Source: Cryobacterium levicorallinum | GTDB taxonomy: Bacteria; Actinomycetota; Actinomycetes; Actinomycetales; Microbacteriaceae | Assembly: GCF_004402405.1 (NCBI RefSeq) | Contig: NZ_SOFE01000027.1 | Location: 32,160 to 96,159, forward strand | Length of the DNA: 64,000 nt | Direction: 5' to 3' | Shown: positions 23,517 to 32,619 of the stretch, piece after piece | Position numbering within the stretch: the stretch's first letter is position 1 | Layout: each line of letters begins with the position of its first letter | Made by a program: the position numbers and the translations under genes | Notes under the pieces: generated by a model | What the model was told of the DNA's origin: nothing | Database searches by the model: none | What the model saw: the letters and a program-made list of their open reading frames with translations, nothing else

Positions 23517-23533
23517 TTAAATTCCACGCAGTC
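23507..23533. repeat. Degenerate ychF-terminus repeat, copy E
   Basis: Aligns with copy A at 17 of 27 bases and reads C-V-E-F-K-F-S-V on the minus strand. It lies about 75 bases after the stop of the lipoprotein gene, the position expected from the module pattern. Weak on its own. Confidence 0.35.
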
Positions 23534-23606
23534 ACGTCGAGAGGTTAGATCTGGGATGGGCGGCCCTCTCGCGCATGTGGGTGAGGGCGCTATCCGGTGG
23601 TCGAGA

Positions 23607-24035
23607 TTACTCAGCCACCTCGCCGCTTGCCCAGAACACCTCTTCGGTCAGGCACGCCCCCAGCGTCGCCGAGAGCTCACTCGCTGTGGAAACCGGGTGG
23701 AAGCCGCCCCCGAGTCCTACCTCGTCGCCAGCGCTGATGACATAGCCGTCGGGAAGAATCACCTCATCGCTGCCGCCAATAGTCGTGCCCCGTGGGAACA
23801 CGATGAGGTAGGTCTCCTCTGCTTCGACCACCATGCAATCGCCACGCCCCCACGCGACTGTTCCCTCCGCGAGCGCCTGCTCTTGAACGTCACTCGTCTG
23901 CCCGGAGACGGCAATCAACCGGCCGTTCGGGGATTCCTGAACCGAGGTCGCCGACGTCGCCGAGCACGCGACGAGACCGACACTCACTGAAAGAACGACC
24001 CCAATGCCGAGAGTCCTGCGCCGCCAATTGCTCAT
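23607..24035 (-). CDS. Putative lipoprotein
   Basis: 142 residues from ATG 24035. A basic start (N-W-R-R-R), a hydrophobic helix and the lipobox L-V-A-C at about residues 20-23 predict a lipid-anchored exported protein. The mature part holds two further cysteines (in G-D-C-M-V and G-A-C-L-T) that could form a disulphide. No family was recognised. It sits as a single-gene module in the island; its function is unknown. Confidence 0.75.
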   Translation of the reverse strand: MSNWRRRTLGIGVVLSVSVGLVACSATSATSVQESPNGRLIAVSGQTSDVQEQALAEGTVAWGRGDCMVVEAEETYLIVFPRGTTIGGSDEVILPDGYVISAGDEVGLGGGFHPVSTASELSATLGACLTEEVFWASGEVAE

Positions 24036-24310
24036 GTTTGGAGCATGGCATCCATCACGGCAGTGATGCCAGACCGCCGAAGCTATCGATGCCGAGTCGC
24101 AACTCGGACAGCCGCGTTCGCGGCGGCCTGCGGCCCGCTGCAAACCGTCACCACCTGACCATCCGCCACACGGCACCGAAGCTCACGGAACACCATCGGC
24201 AGCAAGGCCGACAACTTCGCCGCGCCCACCACCAAAACACCGCCCAGCAGTCAGCGACCCCGTTCACTCAAGGCGGACCGGTGGATCGAGGCTTAGTAAG
24301 ATTCGGGTTC

Positions 24311-25021
24311 ATGGGGCGAAACTTGGCTATCGATACGACGTTTGACGTGCGGACCGACGCTCGCGGAAAAGATCCTGACACGCACAGTCGAACACTTCGC
24401 AAATATCACATGCAGCTCTGGAGCAAACCCTTGCCCAACGGCGTTCTGTTCGACTTGGACGACCACACGCCGGACGCGTATCTGCACCACAAGTCTGCCT
24501 TGGGCGAGTTCTACCTTGCGAGTGATTCCGTCATACCCACGTTCGACAGCTGGTTCAGGATGGCGCACATTATCGACGAGATACCGGAAGTGGAACGGAA
24601 GTCGTTCCACGATATCGGGTACACGATCGGCGGGATGATGCTTTTCCCCGGCAATAAGGTGGACGGTAAACAGACCATCAACGGTGCCCGCGGGTTCAAT
24701 CAGAAGATCGCCGATCGGCTCGATCTCACCCTCGAATGTGTACGACGGCACTACCTCGGCATGGGCAGCCCCCTCGGTGAGACGCTTGCCCGGTATCCCG
24801 ATTTCTTCGCTCTGTTCGAAAGCTTCGAAGGCTACGTGAAATTTTTCCTCCTGCAAGATCTTGTAAATGAAGACTCCACTGCAGTCAGGTTCTTGATGCC
24901 GTTCGATGACTTCCGCCCGCCCGCATTTCCGAGGACGATGGCTGCCTATCAGGATTATCGGAGACTAACGATCGAGTTCGTCACATCGCGAAATCGCCGA
25001 ATCGCGGACTTTTGGAATTAG
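24311..25021 (+). CDS. Uncharacterised protein, probable DUF6994 family
   Basis: 236 residues from ATG 24311; no strong ribosome site is visible, so the start is uncertain. The sequence F-D-V-R-T-D-A-R-G-K-D-P-D-T-H-S, then L-W-S-K-P-L-P-N-G and L-G-E-F-Y-L-A-S-D-S-V-I-P-T, fits a family of soluble proteins of unknown function that I associate with DUF6994. It is the only full-length plus-strand gene in the island and lies between repeats E and A. The 275 bases before it contain nothing recognisable. Confidence 0.7.
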   Translation: MGRNLAIDTTFDVRTDARGKDPDTHSRTLRKYHMQLWSKPLPNGVLFDLDDHTPDAYLHHKSALGEFYLASDSVIPTFDSWFRMAHIIDEIPEVERKSFHDIGYTIGGMMLFPGNKVDGKQTINGARGFNQKIADRLDLTLECVRRHYLGMGSPLGETLARYPDFFALFESFEGYVKFFLLQDLVNEDSTAVRFLMPFDDFRPPAFPRTMAAYQDYRRLTIEFVTSRNRRIADFWN

Positions 25022-25149
25022 CGCTCGCATCATGACGTACGTCGAGGCTTCCGCGCCACTTTGGCCAAATGAAGCAACGATTCGCTAGAGAAAGCGCGGT
25101 GACCGGCACGGGCGCCCATCACCGCTTCAAGCCCTGGATCCACTTGAAC

Positions 25150-25193
25150 TAAACGTTGAATCTGAACTCCACCACGTTACGTTACAGAACAAC
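25150..25193. repeat. ychF-terminus repeat, copy A
   Basis: On the minus strand it reads [14 protein letters not shown]. The 27-base core (25152-25178) has exact inverted ends AACGT/ACGTT. The 5' extension GTTGTTCTGTAACG aligns with copies B and C and supplies the last codons and the TAA stop of the upstream gene. Confidence 0.85.
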
Positions 25194-26063
25194 CCCTGAA
25201 CCGGGTGAGCGAGCGAGTGCGGTCGTCCCCGCCGCCGGCAGACCCAGGTCTGCACCGAGCTGAACGAACCAGCGGCGCTGGTAGGCGGGCAGATCACTTC
25301 TCAAGGCTGACTCGACGCCTTGAACGACGAAGCTCCGACTCCACACTCCAGCCTCCACGAGCCCGGGCACGACCACTGTTCGAAGTGGATCGTTGACATC
25401 ACTCCGGTCGCTCTGCCTCAAAGAAGCACCTTTGATGCCACGCGTCGTGAAGAGACGAGCGAAGAGCACCCTGGTGACTTTCGGTCTCGCAAGCAGCCAG
25501 TACAAAAGCGGCTTCCCCGGCCTGTCAGCCCAACCGCTGATCAGCATCAAGACAGCTCCATCATGATGTGGTGCCTCGACGAGACCTTCTTCAATCCACT
25601 CATACATCACGGCCCGACCCCGGTTACGGTCCCAGTTCTTGGGATTCGCTGCGAAATCCGAAGACCATTGATCGACGAACGCGATGAGGTCGTTGGGGAA
25701 CAAGGCCGGGTACACCCACTGCGCAAACGAACGGTCCTCTGGTATCGGCCAGACTTTCGCGGCCTGAGCGGGCACTTTGGAGGCCAGCAGGACGGTGGTC
25801 GCCGCATCCCAGTGCCCTAGTTCCAATGGCCCTGTCCAGGCGTCAACGAATTGCGCATACCCCCCGGGATAGTCTGCTCGCAGATCGCGAAGCCACGAAG
25901 TCACCGTCGATGCTGAACTCGCGCACAGGATGGCCTTGGCCTGACCAACCAGGGGCTTGCACGCCGCGCGGCGCTCGTACGGCTCAACGGAAGCGAGTCG
26001 GGCCGCAAGGTCACCCGAACGGCCCGTTGCGAGGAGGTTCCTGAGCGAGTCGACCGTGAGCAT
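25182..26063 (-). CDS. Unknown protein, probably 3'-truncated at the repeat
   Basis: 293 residues from ATG 26063. Helical, repeat-like composition (R-N-L-L-A-T-G-R-S-G-D-L-A-A-R-L near the start; Y-Q-R-R-W-F-V-Q-L near the end) recalls the N-terminal part of long HEAT-like actinobacterial proteins such as DUF6493. That match is tentative. The last codons and stop (G-V-V-L-stop) lie inside repeat copy A, so the natural C-terminus seems to have been cut off when the repeat was joined. No catalytic motif or membrane helix is seen. Confidence 0.65.
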   Translation of the reverse strand: MLTVDSLRNLLATGRSGDLAARLASVEPYERRAACKPLVGQAKAILCASSASTVTSWLRDLRADYPGGYAQFVDAWTGPLELGHWDAATTVLLASKVPAQAAKVWPIPEDRSFAQWVYPALFPNDLIAFVDQWSSDFAANPKNWDRNRGRAVMYEWIEEGLVEAPHHDGAVLMLISGWADRPGKPLLYWLLARPKVTRVLFARLFTTRGIKGASLRQSDRSDVNDPLRTVVVPGLVEAGVWSRSFVVQGVESALRSDLPAYQRRWFVQLGADLGLPAAGTTALARSPGSGVVL

Positions 26064-26331
26064 AACCGAATGCTAGTCCGCTCTCCGCCCACCAGGTTCG
26101 CCGTGCCTCGAAAGAAGGGTCTTTGTCCCGCGGGCGGCGCGGAGTGATTGCCGCAATCTGCTCAGCCATGCGATCCTCGGCAACATCGCGGTCATGCCGG
26201 TCCTGCAACGTCAACCAGAATTGCGCCGAGGTGCCGAAGTACCTGGCCAGGCGGAGAGCCGTGTTCGCGGTGATTCGACGCTGGCCGTGCACGACCTCGT
26301 TGATGCGGCGAGGCGGCACACCGACGGACAC
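26011..26331 (-). pseudogene. 5'-truncated higA-like gene without toxin
   Basis: The frame reads S-V-G-V-P-P-R-R-I-N-E-V-V-H-G-Q-R-R-I, then A-R-Y-F-G-T-S-A-Q-F-W-L-T-L-Q, closely paralleling the intact HigA at 21905-22225. The first 25 or so residues (the H-P-G-E-I-L segment) are replaced by unrelated sequence. No higB precedes it, and the frame reads past the usual end into the next gene. It appears to be the remains of a second toxin-antitoxin module adjacent to ychF. Confidence 0.75.
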
Positions 26332-26343
26332 CGCGCTCGAGAC

Positions 26344-26398
26344 GGCCCTCGCGGGCCTCCTCGACCATCAGAAAAGGCTCTGGCGGACCTCCTCGACC
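26344..26398. repeat. Imperfect 32-base-period tandem repeat
   Basis: Two 23-base units, GGCCCTCGCGGGCCTCCTCGACC (written in two parts: GGCCCTCGCGGG and CCTCCTCGACC) at 26344-26366 and a variant at 26376-26398, lie 32 bases apart. They replace the lost 5' end of the higA relic. On the plus strand they encode an A-L-A-x-L-L-D heptad-like pattern, possibly the end of another vanished gene. Confidence 0.5.
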
Positions 26399-26425
26399 TG
26401 CAAGAAGCGGCCTTGGCCGGCCTGA

Positions 26426-27499
26426 TTAGACGTTAAACCTAAATTCGACTACGTCGCCGTCTTGCATGACGTATTCCTTGCCCTCGATCCGCGCCTTGCC
26501 CTTCGAGCGGGCCTCGGCGATCGAGCCGGCGGCCATGAGGTCTTCGAAGGAGAAGATCTCCGCCTTGATAAAACCCTTCTGGAAGTCGGTGTGGATGACT
26601 CCGGCGGCCTGCGGTGCGGTCCAGCCCTTGTGAATGGTCCAGGCGCGGCACTCTTTCGGACCGGCCGTGAGGTAGGTCTGCAGACCGAGGGTGTCGAAAC
26701 CGATGCGGGCAAGCTGGTCGAGACCGCTCTCGGCCTGACCGGTCGACGCGAGCATCTCGGCGGCGTCTTCGGCGTCGAGCTCGCTCAGTTCGCTCTCGAG
26801 CTTCGCGTCGAGGAACACGGCGTTCGCCGGAGCGACAAGCGCGGCGAGGGTGTCGAGCTTGGCCTGGTCCTGCAGCACGGCCTCGTCGACGTTGAAGACG
26901 TAGATGAACGGCTTCGCGGTGAGCAGGCCCAGTTCGCGGATCGGCTCGATGTCGAGCGTGGCGGAGGACAGCGGCTGGCCACCGTCGAGGATGGCCTGCG
27001 CCTTGAGCGCGGTCTCCAGAACGAGCGGCGCCATCTTGCGGCCCTTGACCTCTTTCTCGAAGCGCAGCACGGCCTTCTCGAGGGTCTGCAGGTCGGCGAG
27101 GATCAGTTCGGTGTTGATCGTTTCCATGTCACCGGCCGGGTTGACCTTCCCATCGACGTGCACGACGTCGGGGTCGGCGAATCCGCGAATGACCTGGGCG
27201 ATGGCATCCGCTTCGCGAATGTTGGCGAGGAACTTGTTGCCGAGCCCCTCTCCCTCGCTCGCACCACGCACAATGCCGGCGATGTCGACGAAGGACACGG
27301 GCGCCGGAAGCAGGGTCTTGCTGCCGTAGATGGTTGCCAGGTCGGCCAGGCGCGAATCGGGAAGGTTCACGATTCCAACGTTGGGCTCGATCGTGGCGAA
27401 CGGGTAGTTCGCGGCGAGCACGTTGTTCTTGGTCAGGGCGTTGAACAGGGTTGACTTGCCCACATTGGGGAGTCCGACGATTGCAATAGTAAGAGCCAC
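26426..27499 (-). CDS. ychF: Redox-regulated ATPase YchF
   Basis: 357 residues, the normal family length. G-L-P-N-V-G-K-S-T is the P-loop, with [12 protein letters not shown] as switch I and [11 protein letters not shown] as switch II. The C-terminal TGS domain ends [10 protein letters not shown], the near-invariant YchF tail. It binds ATP rather than GTP and is tied to ribosomes and stress response. The GTG start at 27499 places the first strand directly at the N-terminus; a longer frame adds 49 unrelated residues. Its last 27 bases (26429-26455) are the parent of the island repeats and have inverted ends GACGT/ACGTC. Confidence 0.97.
   Translation of the reverse strand: MALTIAIVGLPNVGKSTLFNALTKNNVLAANYPFATIEPNVGIVNLPDSRLADLATIYGSKTLLPAPVSFVDIAGIVRGASEGEGLGNKFLANIREADAIAQVIRGFADPDVVHVDGKVNPAGDMETINTELILADLQTLEKAVLRFEKEVKGRKMAPLVLETALKAQAILDGGQPLSSATLDIEPIRELGLLTAKPFIYVFNVDEAVLQDQAKLDTLAALVAPANAVFLDAKLESELSELDAEDAAEMLASTGQAESGLDQLARIGFDTLGLQTYLTAGPKECRAWTIHKGWTAPQAAGVIHTDFQKGFIKAEIFSFEDLMAAGSIAEARSKGKARIEGKEYVMQDGDVVEFRFNV
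26429..26455. repeat. Native ychF-end site (parental core of the island repeats)
   Basis: The 27 bases covering the last codons and stop of ychF begin GACGT and end ACGTC. The same length and layout recur in copies A, B, C and D. It is a candidate attachment site for a site-specific recombinase; that role is inferred. Confidence 0.6.
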
Positions 27500-27575
27500 G
27501 AGAGACCATTCTACCGGCCAGGTCACCGCGGCCCTTGTCGGAGGCTCATGTCGGTGGCCCGTGAGACCATAAGGC

Positions 27576-28190
27576 GTGCTGAATTTCACCGCGATCGATT
27601 TCGAAACCGCCAACTCCTCGGGCGCCTCGGCGTGCTCGGTGGGCATGGTGAAAGTGCGTAACAGCCTGGTCGTCGATTCGGCCTACTGGCTCATCCAGCC
27701 GCCGCCCGACCACGACGCTTTCTCCGAGTGGAACACCCGCATTCACGGCATTGTTGCAGCGGATGTCGTGGGCGCGGCTACCTGGGCCGAGCAGCTTCCG
27801 CAGCTGGTCGCCTTCGTCGGTGACGACTATCTCGTTGCCCACAACGCCGGTTTCGACCTCGGAGTGATCAAGACGGCGTCGATCGTGACCGGCCAGCCGG
27901 TGCCGGACTTTCGCTACGTCTGCAGCCTGCAGGTAGCCCGGCGCACCTACCATCTCGAGTCTTATCGGCTGCCGGTCGCGGCGATGGCGGCTGGCTTCGA
28001 AAACTTCTCGCACCACAATGCGCTCGCAGACGCTGAAGCCTGCGCTGCCATCATGATCCACGCCGCAAAGCGTCACGAGGTCGATACGCTTGAGCAGCTT
28101 GCCCATATCACCCGGGTCAAGGTCGGCGTGATCGGGCCGGTGGCTACCCAGGAACACGCGTCGATGCACGGGCCAATGGCGCTCAACTAG
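27576..28190 (+). CDS. DEDDh 3'-5' exonuclease
   Basis: 204 residues from GTG 27576. F-T-A-I-D-F-E-T-A gives the first Asp and Glu of the DEDDh active site, A-H-N-A-G-F-D the second Asp, and H-H-N-A-L-A-D-A-E-A the His/Asp of motif III. It resembles the epsilon proofreading subunit fold, but as a stand-alone enzyme. Its role is probably trimming or repair of DNA or RNA. It diverges from ychF with a 76-base gap. Confidence 0.88.
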   Translation: MLNFTAIDFETANSSGASACSVGMVKVRNSLVVDSAYWLIQPPPDHDAFSEWNTRIHGIVAADVVGAATWAEQLPQLVAFVGDDYLVAHNAGFDLGVIKTASIVTGQPVPDFRYVCSLQVARRTYHLESYRLPVAAMAAGFENFSHHNALADAEACAAIMIHAAKRHEVDTLEQLAHITRVKVGVIGPVATQEHASMHGPMALN

Positions 28191-28254
28191 CGTGCATTTA
28201 GCCTGATCCCAGTGTCATTCCGGCAATGTCGGTGGTCGCTGGCAAACTTCAAGC

Positions 28255-29646
28255 ATGGAACCACTGCTGAGTTTGATCGTCGGTCTCGTCATCGGCGCCG
28301 CGTTGGGCGCCCTGCTGACCCTGGTGTTGGTGCAACGTCGCCGCAGCAACAGCGAGACTGAGGGCTCGGTCGACCCCGACGTTCTCCAGGCCCGCCACCA
28401 GGTCGCCCTCGCCGAGGCGCGCGCCAGCGAGGCGACCGTGCGCGCGGCGCTGCAAAGCGAGCTGTCTGCCGCCCTCGCGACCGTTGACGGGCTCAGTTCG
28501 CAGATCGACCACGACCGGGCGTCGACGCGTGAGGCTGCGGAACGGGCGCAGTCTGACCAGCAGTTGCAGTCCGAGCGGGAGAAACGCGAGCACCTCGTTC
28601 TCGAAGCCCTCAGCCCGGTGCGCGAGACCCTGCGCACCATGCAGGAGAAGGTCACCGAGCTCGAAACGCAACGCAGCGAACAATATGGATCACTGTCGGA
28701 GCAGCTCAAGCAGGCGCAGATGTCCGACCAGCAGCTGCGGGTGACCACCGAATCGCTCGCGAGCGCCCTGCGCTCCAACAGCACCCGCGGTGTCTGGGGC
28801 GAGACGCAGCTGCGACGCGTGGTCGAAGCGGCCGGACTAGCCCAGTATGTCGATTTCAACACGCAGACCAATATCACGACGGATGCCGGGCTCGGCCGAC
28901 CGGACATGGTCGTTCGCCTGCCCGGGAACAAGTCGATCGCCATCGATGCCAAGGTTCCGCTTGAGCACTACATCGAGGCGAGCACCATTCCGTTCACGGC
29001 CACCGGTGAGGAGGGCGCCCGCCGTAAGCTGCTGATCGACAAGCACGTAAAGGCCGTACGGGCCCACATCGACGCTCTGGCCAAGAAGACCTACTGGGAA
29101 GGTTTCGATGCCAGCCCGGAGTTCGTGATTGCCTTCATCCCGAGCGAATCCCTGCTGTCGGCAGCACTCGAAGCCGATCCGTCGATCCTCGACTACTCGT
29201 TCAGCAAACGAGTCGCCCTGGCGTCACCGGTGAACCTGTGGGCCGTGCTCAAGACCGTGGCGTTCACCTGGCAGCAGCAAGCGGTCACCGACGAGGCCCA
29301 GAAACTGTTCGACCTCGGCAACGCCCTCTATCAGCGGCTCGGTGCGCTGTCCGGCCACGCGGAGTCACTGCGCAAGGCGCTCGAACGCACGGTGGACAGC
29401 TACAACAAGTTCGCCAACTCGCTCGAATCCCGGGTGCTCGTGACCGCGCGGCAGTTTCCGGGGATCGACCAGACCAAGATCGGGCTGCTCACCGAACCAG
29501 CCATCATTCATGATTCACCGCGCAAACTAACCGCGCCCGAGTTGGAGACGCCGGCCGAAGAACTCGACACGCTGGATCTTCCCGTTGACCTGGACGGTGC
29601 CGAACTGAACGAGGCTCAGCACAGCGCCATCAAAGTTCGCCTCTAA
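28255..29646 (+). CDS. rmuC: DNA recombination protein RmuC
   Basis: 463 residues. An N-terminal membrane anchor (residues 5-26, L-L-S-L-I-V-G-L-V-I-G) is followed by a long coiled coil (about 30-165). The RmuC nuclease-like domain comes next: R-G-V-W-G-E-T-Q-L-R-R-V-V-E, R-P-D-M-V-V-R-L-P, I-D-A-K-V-P-L-E-H-Y. RmuC limits inversions at short inverted repeats. The stop TAA is followed by a 12-base direct duplication at 29645-29671. Confidence 0.92.
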   Translation: MEPLLSLIVGLVIGAALGALLTLVLVQRRRSNSETEGSVDPDVLQARHQVALAEARASEATVRAALQSELSAALATVDGLSSQIDHDRASTREAAERAQSDQQLQSEREKREHLVLEALSPVRETLRTMQEKVTELETQRSEQYGSLSEQLKQAQMSDQQLRVTTESLASALRSNSTRGVWGETQLRRVVEAAGLAQYVDFNTQTNITTDAGLGRPDMVVRLPGNKSIAIDAKVPLEHYIEASTIPFTATGEEGARRKLLIDKHVKAVRAHIDALAKKTYWEGFDASPEFVIAFIPSESLLSAALEADPSILDYSFSKRVALASPVNLWAVLKTVAFTWQQQAVTDEAQKLFDLGNALYQRLGALSGHAESLRKALERTVDSYNKFANSLESRVLVTARQFPGIDQTKIGLLTEPAIIHDSPRKLTAPELETPAEELDTLDLPVDLDGAELNEAQHSAIKVRL

Positions 29647-29671
29647 GAATTAGACGATCAAGAATTAGACG
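29645..29671. repeat. 12-base direct duplication at the rmuC stop
   Basis: AAGAATTAGACG occurs at 29645-29656 and again at 29660-29671, a 15-base period that includes the last two bases of the stop codon. It is probably a small replication-slippage event. The rest of the rmuC-glpX convergent gap (29672-29789) shows no clear hairpin or gene. Confidence 0.6.
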
Positions 29672-29789
29672 CTTTGCGAATCCGACCTGTGCGGGTAATT
29701 ACCTGCAGACGGCACAAAAAGAAGCACGCCCCGAGCCTGAATGGACAGACCCGAGACGTGCAATTGTGTGAAGACCTAGTGCGAAGCGA

Positions 29790-30776
29790 CTACAGCCACT
29801 TCGCCGCCAGGTGCTCCGCGATGACGCGACGAGCCGTGCCCGAACGGGACCGCAGCACGATGCTCTCGGTGCGGATCATCGGCCCCTTACGGCGCACGCC
29901 GTCGACGAGTCCGCCATCGGTCACACCGGTCGCCACGAAGAACGTGTTATCGCCACTGACCATGTCGTCGATCTCAAGCAGCTTGTCGATGTCGAGCCCG
30001 GCCGCGACGCCACGGGCGCGTTCGGCGTCGTCCTTCGGGGCGAGGCGCCCCTGCATGTAGCCGTCGAGGGCCTTGAGTGCGCAGGCCGTCGTGATACCTT
30101 CCGGGCTTCCGCCGATACCGACGCACATGTCAATGCGAGTCTCGTAGCGAGCGGCATTGATGCCGCCGGCCACATCGCCGTCGAGCATGAGGCGCGTGCC
30201 GGCACCGGCCGTGCGGATGGCATCAATCAGGCCAGCATGGCGCGGACGGTCAAGCACGGCCACCGTCAGTTCACCGACCGGCTTCTTCAGTGCCTGGGCA
30301 AGGTCGCGAAGGTTGTCGCCGATGGACTGGTCGAGGCTGACCACGCCACGACCGGCGCCACCGGTAACGATTTTGTCCATGTAGAAGATCGACGAAGCGT
30401 CGAGCATGGTGCCGCGGTCAGACACGGCGATGACGGAGACGGCGTTCTGACGGCCGGCGGCGGTGAGGCTGGTTCCGTCGATCGGGTCCACGGCGATGTC
30501 GCAGGCGGGGCCACGGCCGTTGCCGACGTGCTCACCGTTGAAGAGCATGGGGGCTTCGTCTTTTTCGCCCTCGCCGATGACGATGAGGCCATCGAAATTG
30601 ACGGTGCCAAGGAAGGCGCGCATGGCGTCGACGGCGGCCTTGTCGGCGGCGTTCTTGTCGCCGCGGCCGATGAACGGCACGGCGCGGATGGCGGCGGCCT
30701 CGGTGGCGCGCACAAGCTCCATGGCGAGGTTACGGTCGGGGTGTTGAAACAGGGTGGCGGTCTCAGTGCTGTTCAA
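29790..30776 (-). CDS. glpX: Class II fructose-1,6-bisphosphatase
   Basis: 328 residues from a TTG at 30776, five bases after GGGAGG; an in-frame ATG lies 17 codons later. V-I-G-E-G-E-K-D-E-A-P-M and D-P-I-D-G-T-S-L-T bind metal and phosphate. G-G-S-P-E-G and D-M-V-S-G-D lie further on. This is the GlpX class that most actinobacteria use for gluconeogenesis. It diverges from fba, whose product runs the neighbouring step of the same pathway. Confidence 0.95.
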   Translation of the reverse strand: MNSTETATLFQHPDRNLAMELVRATEAAAIRAVPFIGRGDKNAADKAAVDAMRAFLGTVNFDGLIVIGEGEKDEAPMLFNGEHVGNGRGPACDIAVDPIDGTSLTAAGRQNAVSVIAVSDRGTMLDASSIFYMDKIVTGGAGRGVVSLDQSIGDNLRDLAQALKKPVGELTVAVLDRPRHAGLIDAIRTAGAGTRLMLDGDVAGGINAARYETRIDMCVGIGGSPEGITTACALKALDGYMQGRLAPKDDAERARGVAAGLDIDKLLEIDDMVSGDNTFFVATGVTDGGLVDGVRRKGPMIRTESIVLRSRSGTARRVIAEHLAAKWL

Positions 30777-30929
30777 AAGGTCCTCCCGGACGTAAGTTCG
30801 ACTTCGATTACGACGGATGCGCGGCGGGTCGCGCGGAGTGTCCGCCCGAGTCACCTTATCGCGACCGAACACCGGGGTCGGGCGTGGCTAGACTCGGTTC
30901 ACACCCCCGCACACTTTCGAGGAGACGCA

Positions 30930-31955
<1,026 letters not shown>

Positions 31956-31976
31956 AGCACTGACAGCAGTTAGACC

Positions 31977-32591
31977 ATGACAGAGAACCTGGACTCCGGT
32001 CCCCCCGCACCAGCCCCTCGTCCCCGCCCCCAGTACGGCGAACTCGCCCCTGAGGGCTGGACCTGGCAACCTCCGCAGGACCAGGACCGGGCTGACGCTC
32101 CCGCCCCCACCGTTGGGGCGGGAGCAAGCGTGCACCCGACCGCGCAGCCGCCCGCCGTTCCGGCACCCCCGTTCCAGACGGGGCAGCCGTTCCAGACGGG
32201 GCAGCCGCACCAGCCTTCCTCGCGCACCGTGCCCCGCTGGGACCGGCCGCTCACTATCGGGCTACTGACCGTCGGTCTTTTGGCCACCCTGTATGGCGCG
32301 TTTTCGCTCGGCGCACTCCCCGATGCCATGCAGCTCATCTACACGCAGCAGGGCCTGGGCACCTACACTTCGGGTGCCAGCATTGGCCCGTTGACCTCGG
32401 TCGGGGCCATTACGGTGGTGTTTATCTGGCTCGCCGCTGCCGCGGTGTCGGTGCGTCTGCTGCTGCGGCGCCGCCGTGCGTTCTACGTGTCGCTGATTGC
32501 CGGCGCAGTGTCGACCGTGACGATGTTCGCCTTCATGCTCGCCGCCATGCTCAATGACCCGACCCTGATCGAGTTCCTCAGCCGCCAGTAG
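31977..32591 (+). CDS. DUF6264-type proline-rich membrane protein
   Basis: 204 residues. A proline-rich cytoplasmic N-terminus (1-85) contains a tandem P-F-Q-T-G-Q repeat encoded by an 18-base direct duplication near 32164-32200, then three or four hydrophobic helices. W-D-R-P-L-T-I-G-L-L just before the first helix is common in Microbacteriaceae DUF6264 proteins. Function unknown. It follows fba by 21 bases and is probably cotranscribed. Confidence 0.7.
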   Translation: MTENLDSGPPAPAPRPRPQYGELAPEGWTWQPPQDQDRADAPAPTVGAGASVHPTAQPPAVPAPPFQTGQPFQTGQPHQPSSRTVPRWDRPLTIGLLTVGLLATLYGAFSLGALPDAMQLIYTQQGLGTYTSGASIGPLTSVGAITVVFIWLAAAAVSVRLLLRRRRAFYVSLIAGAVSTVTMFAFMLAAMLNDPTLIEFLSRQ

Positions 32592-32619
32592 CTTTCAGCG
32601 GCTGAACCGCCCCGGCCGT

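Noticed and set aside
32164..32200. 18-base tandem duplication encoding F-Q-T-G-Q-P as a special element
   Set aside because: Simple in-frame slippage within a proline-rich disordered region of a DUF6264-type protein.
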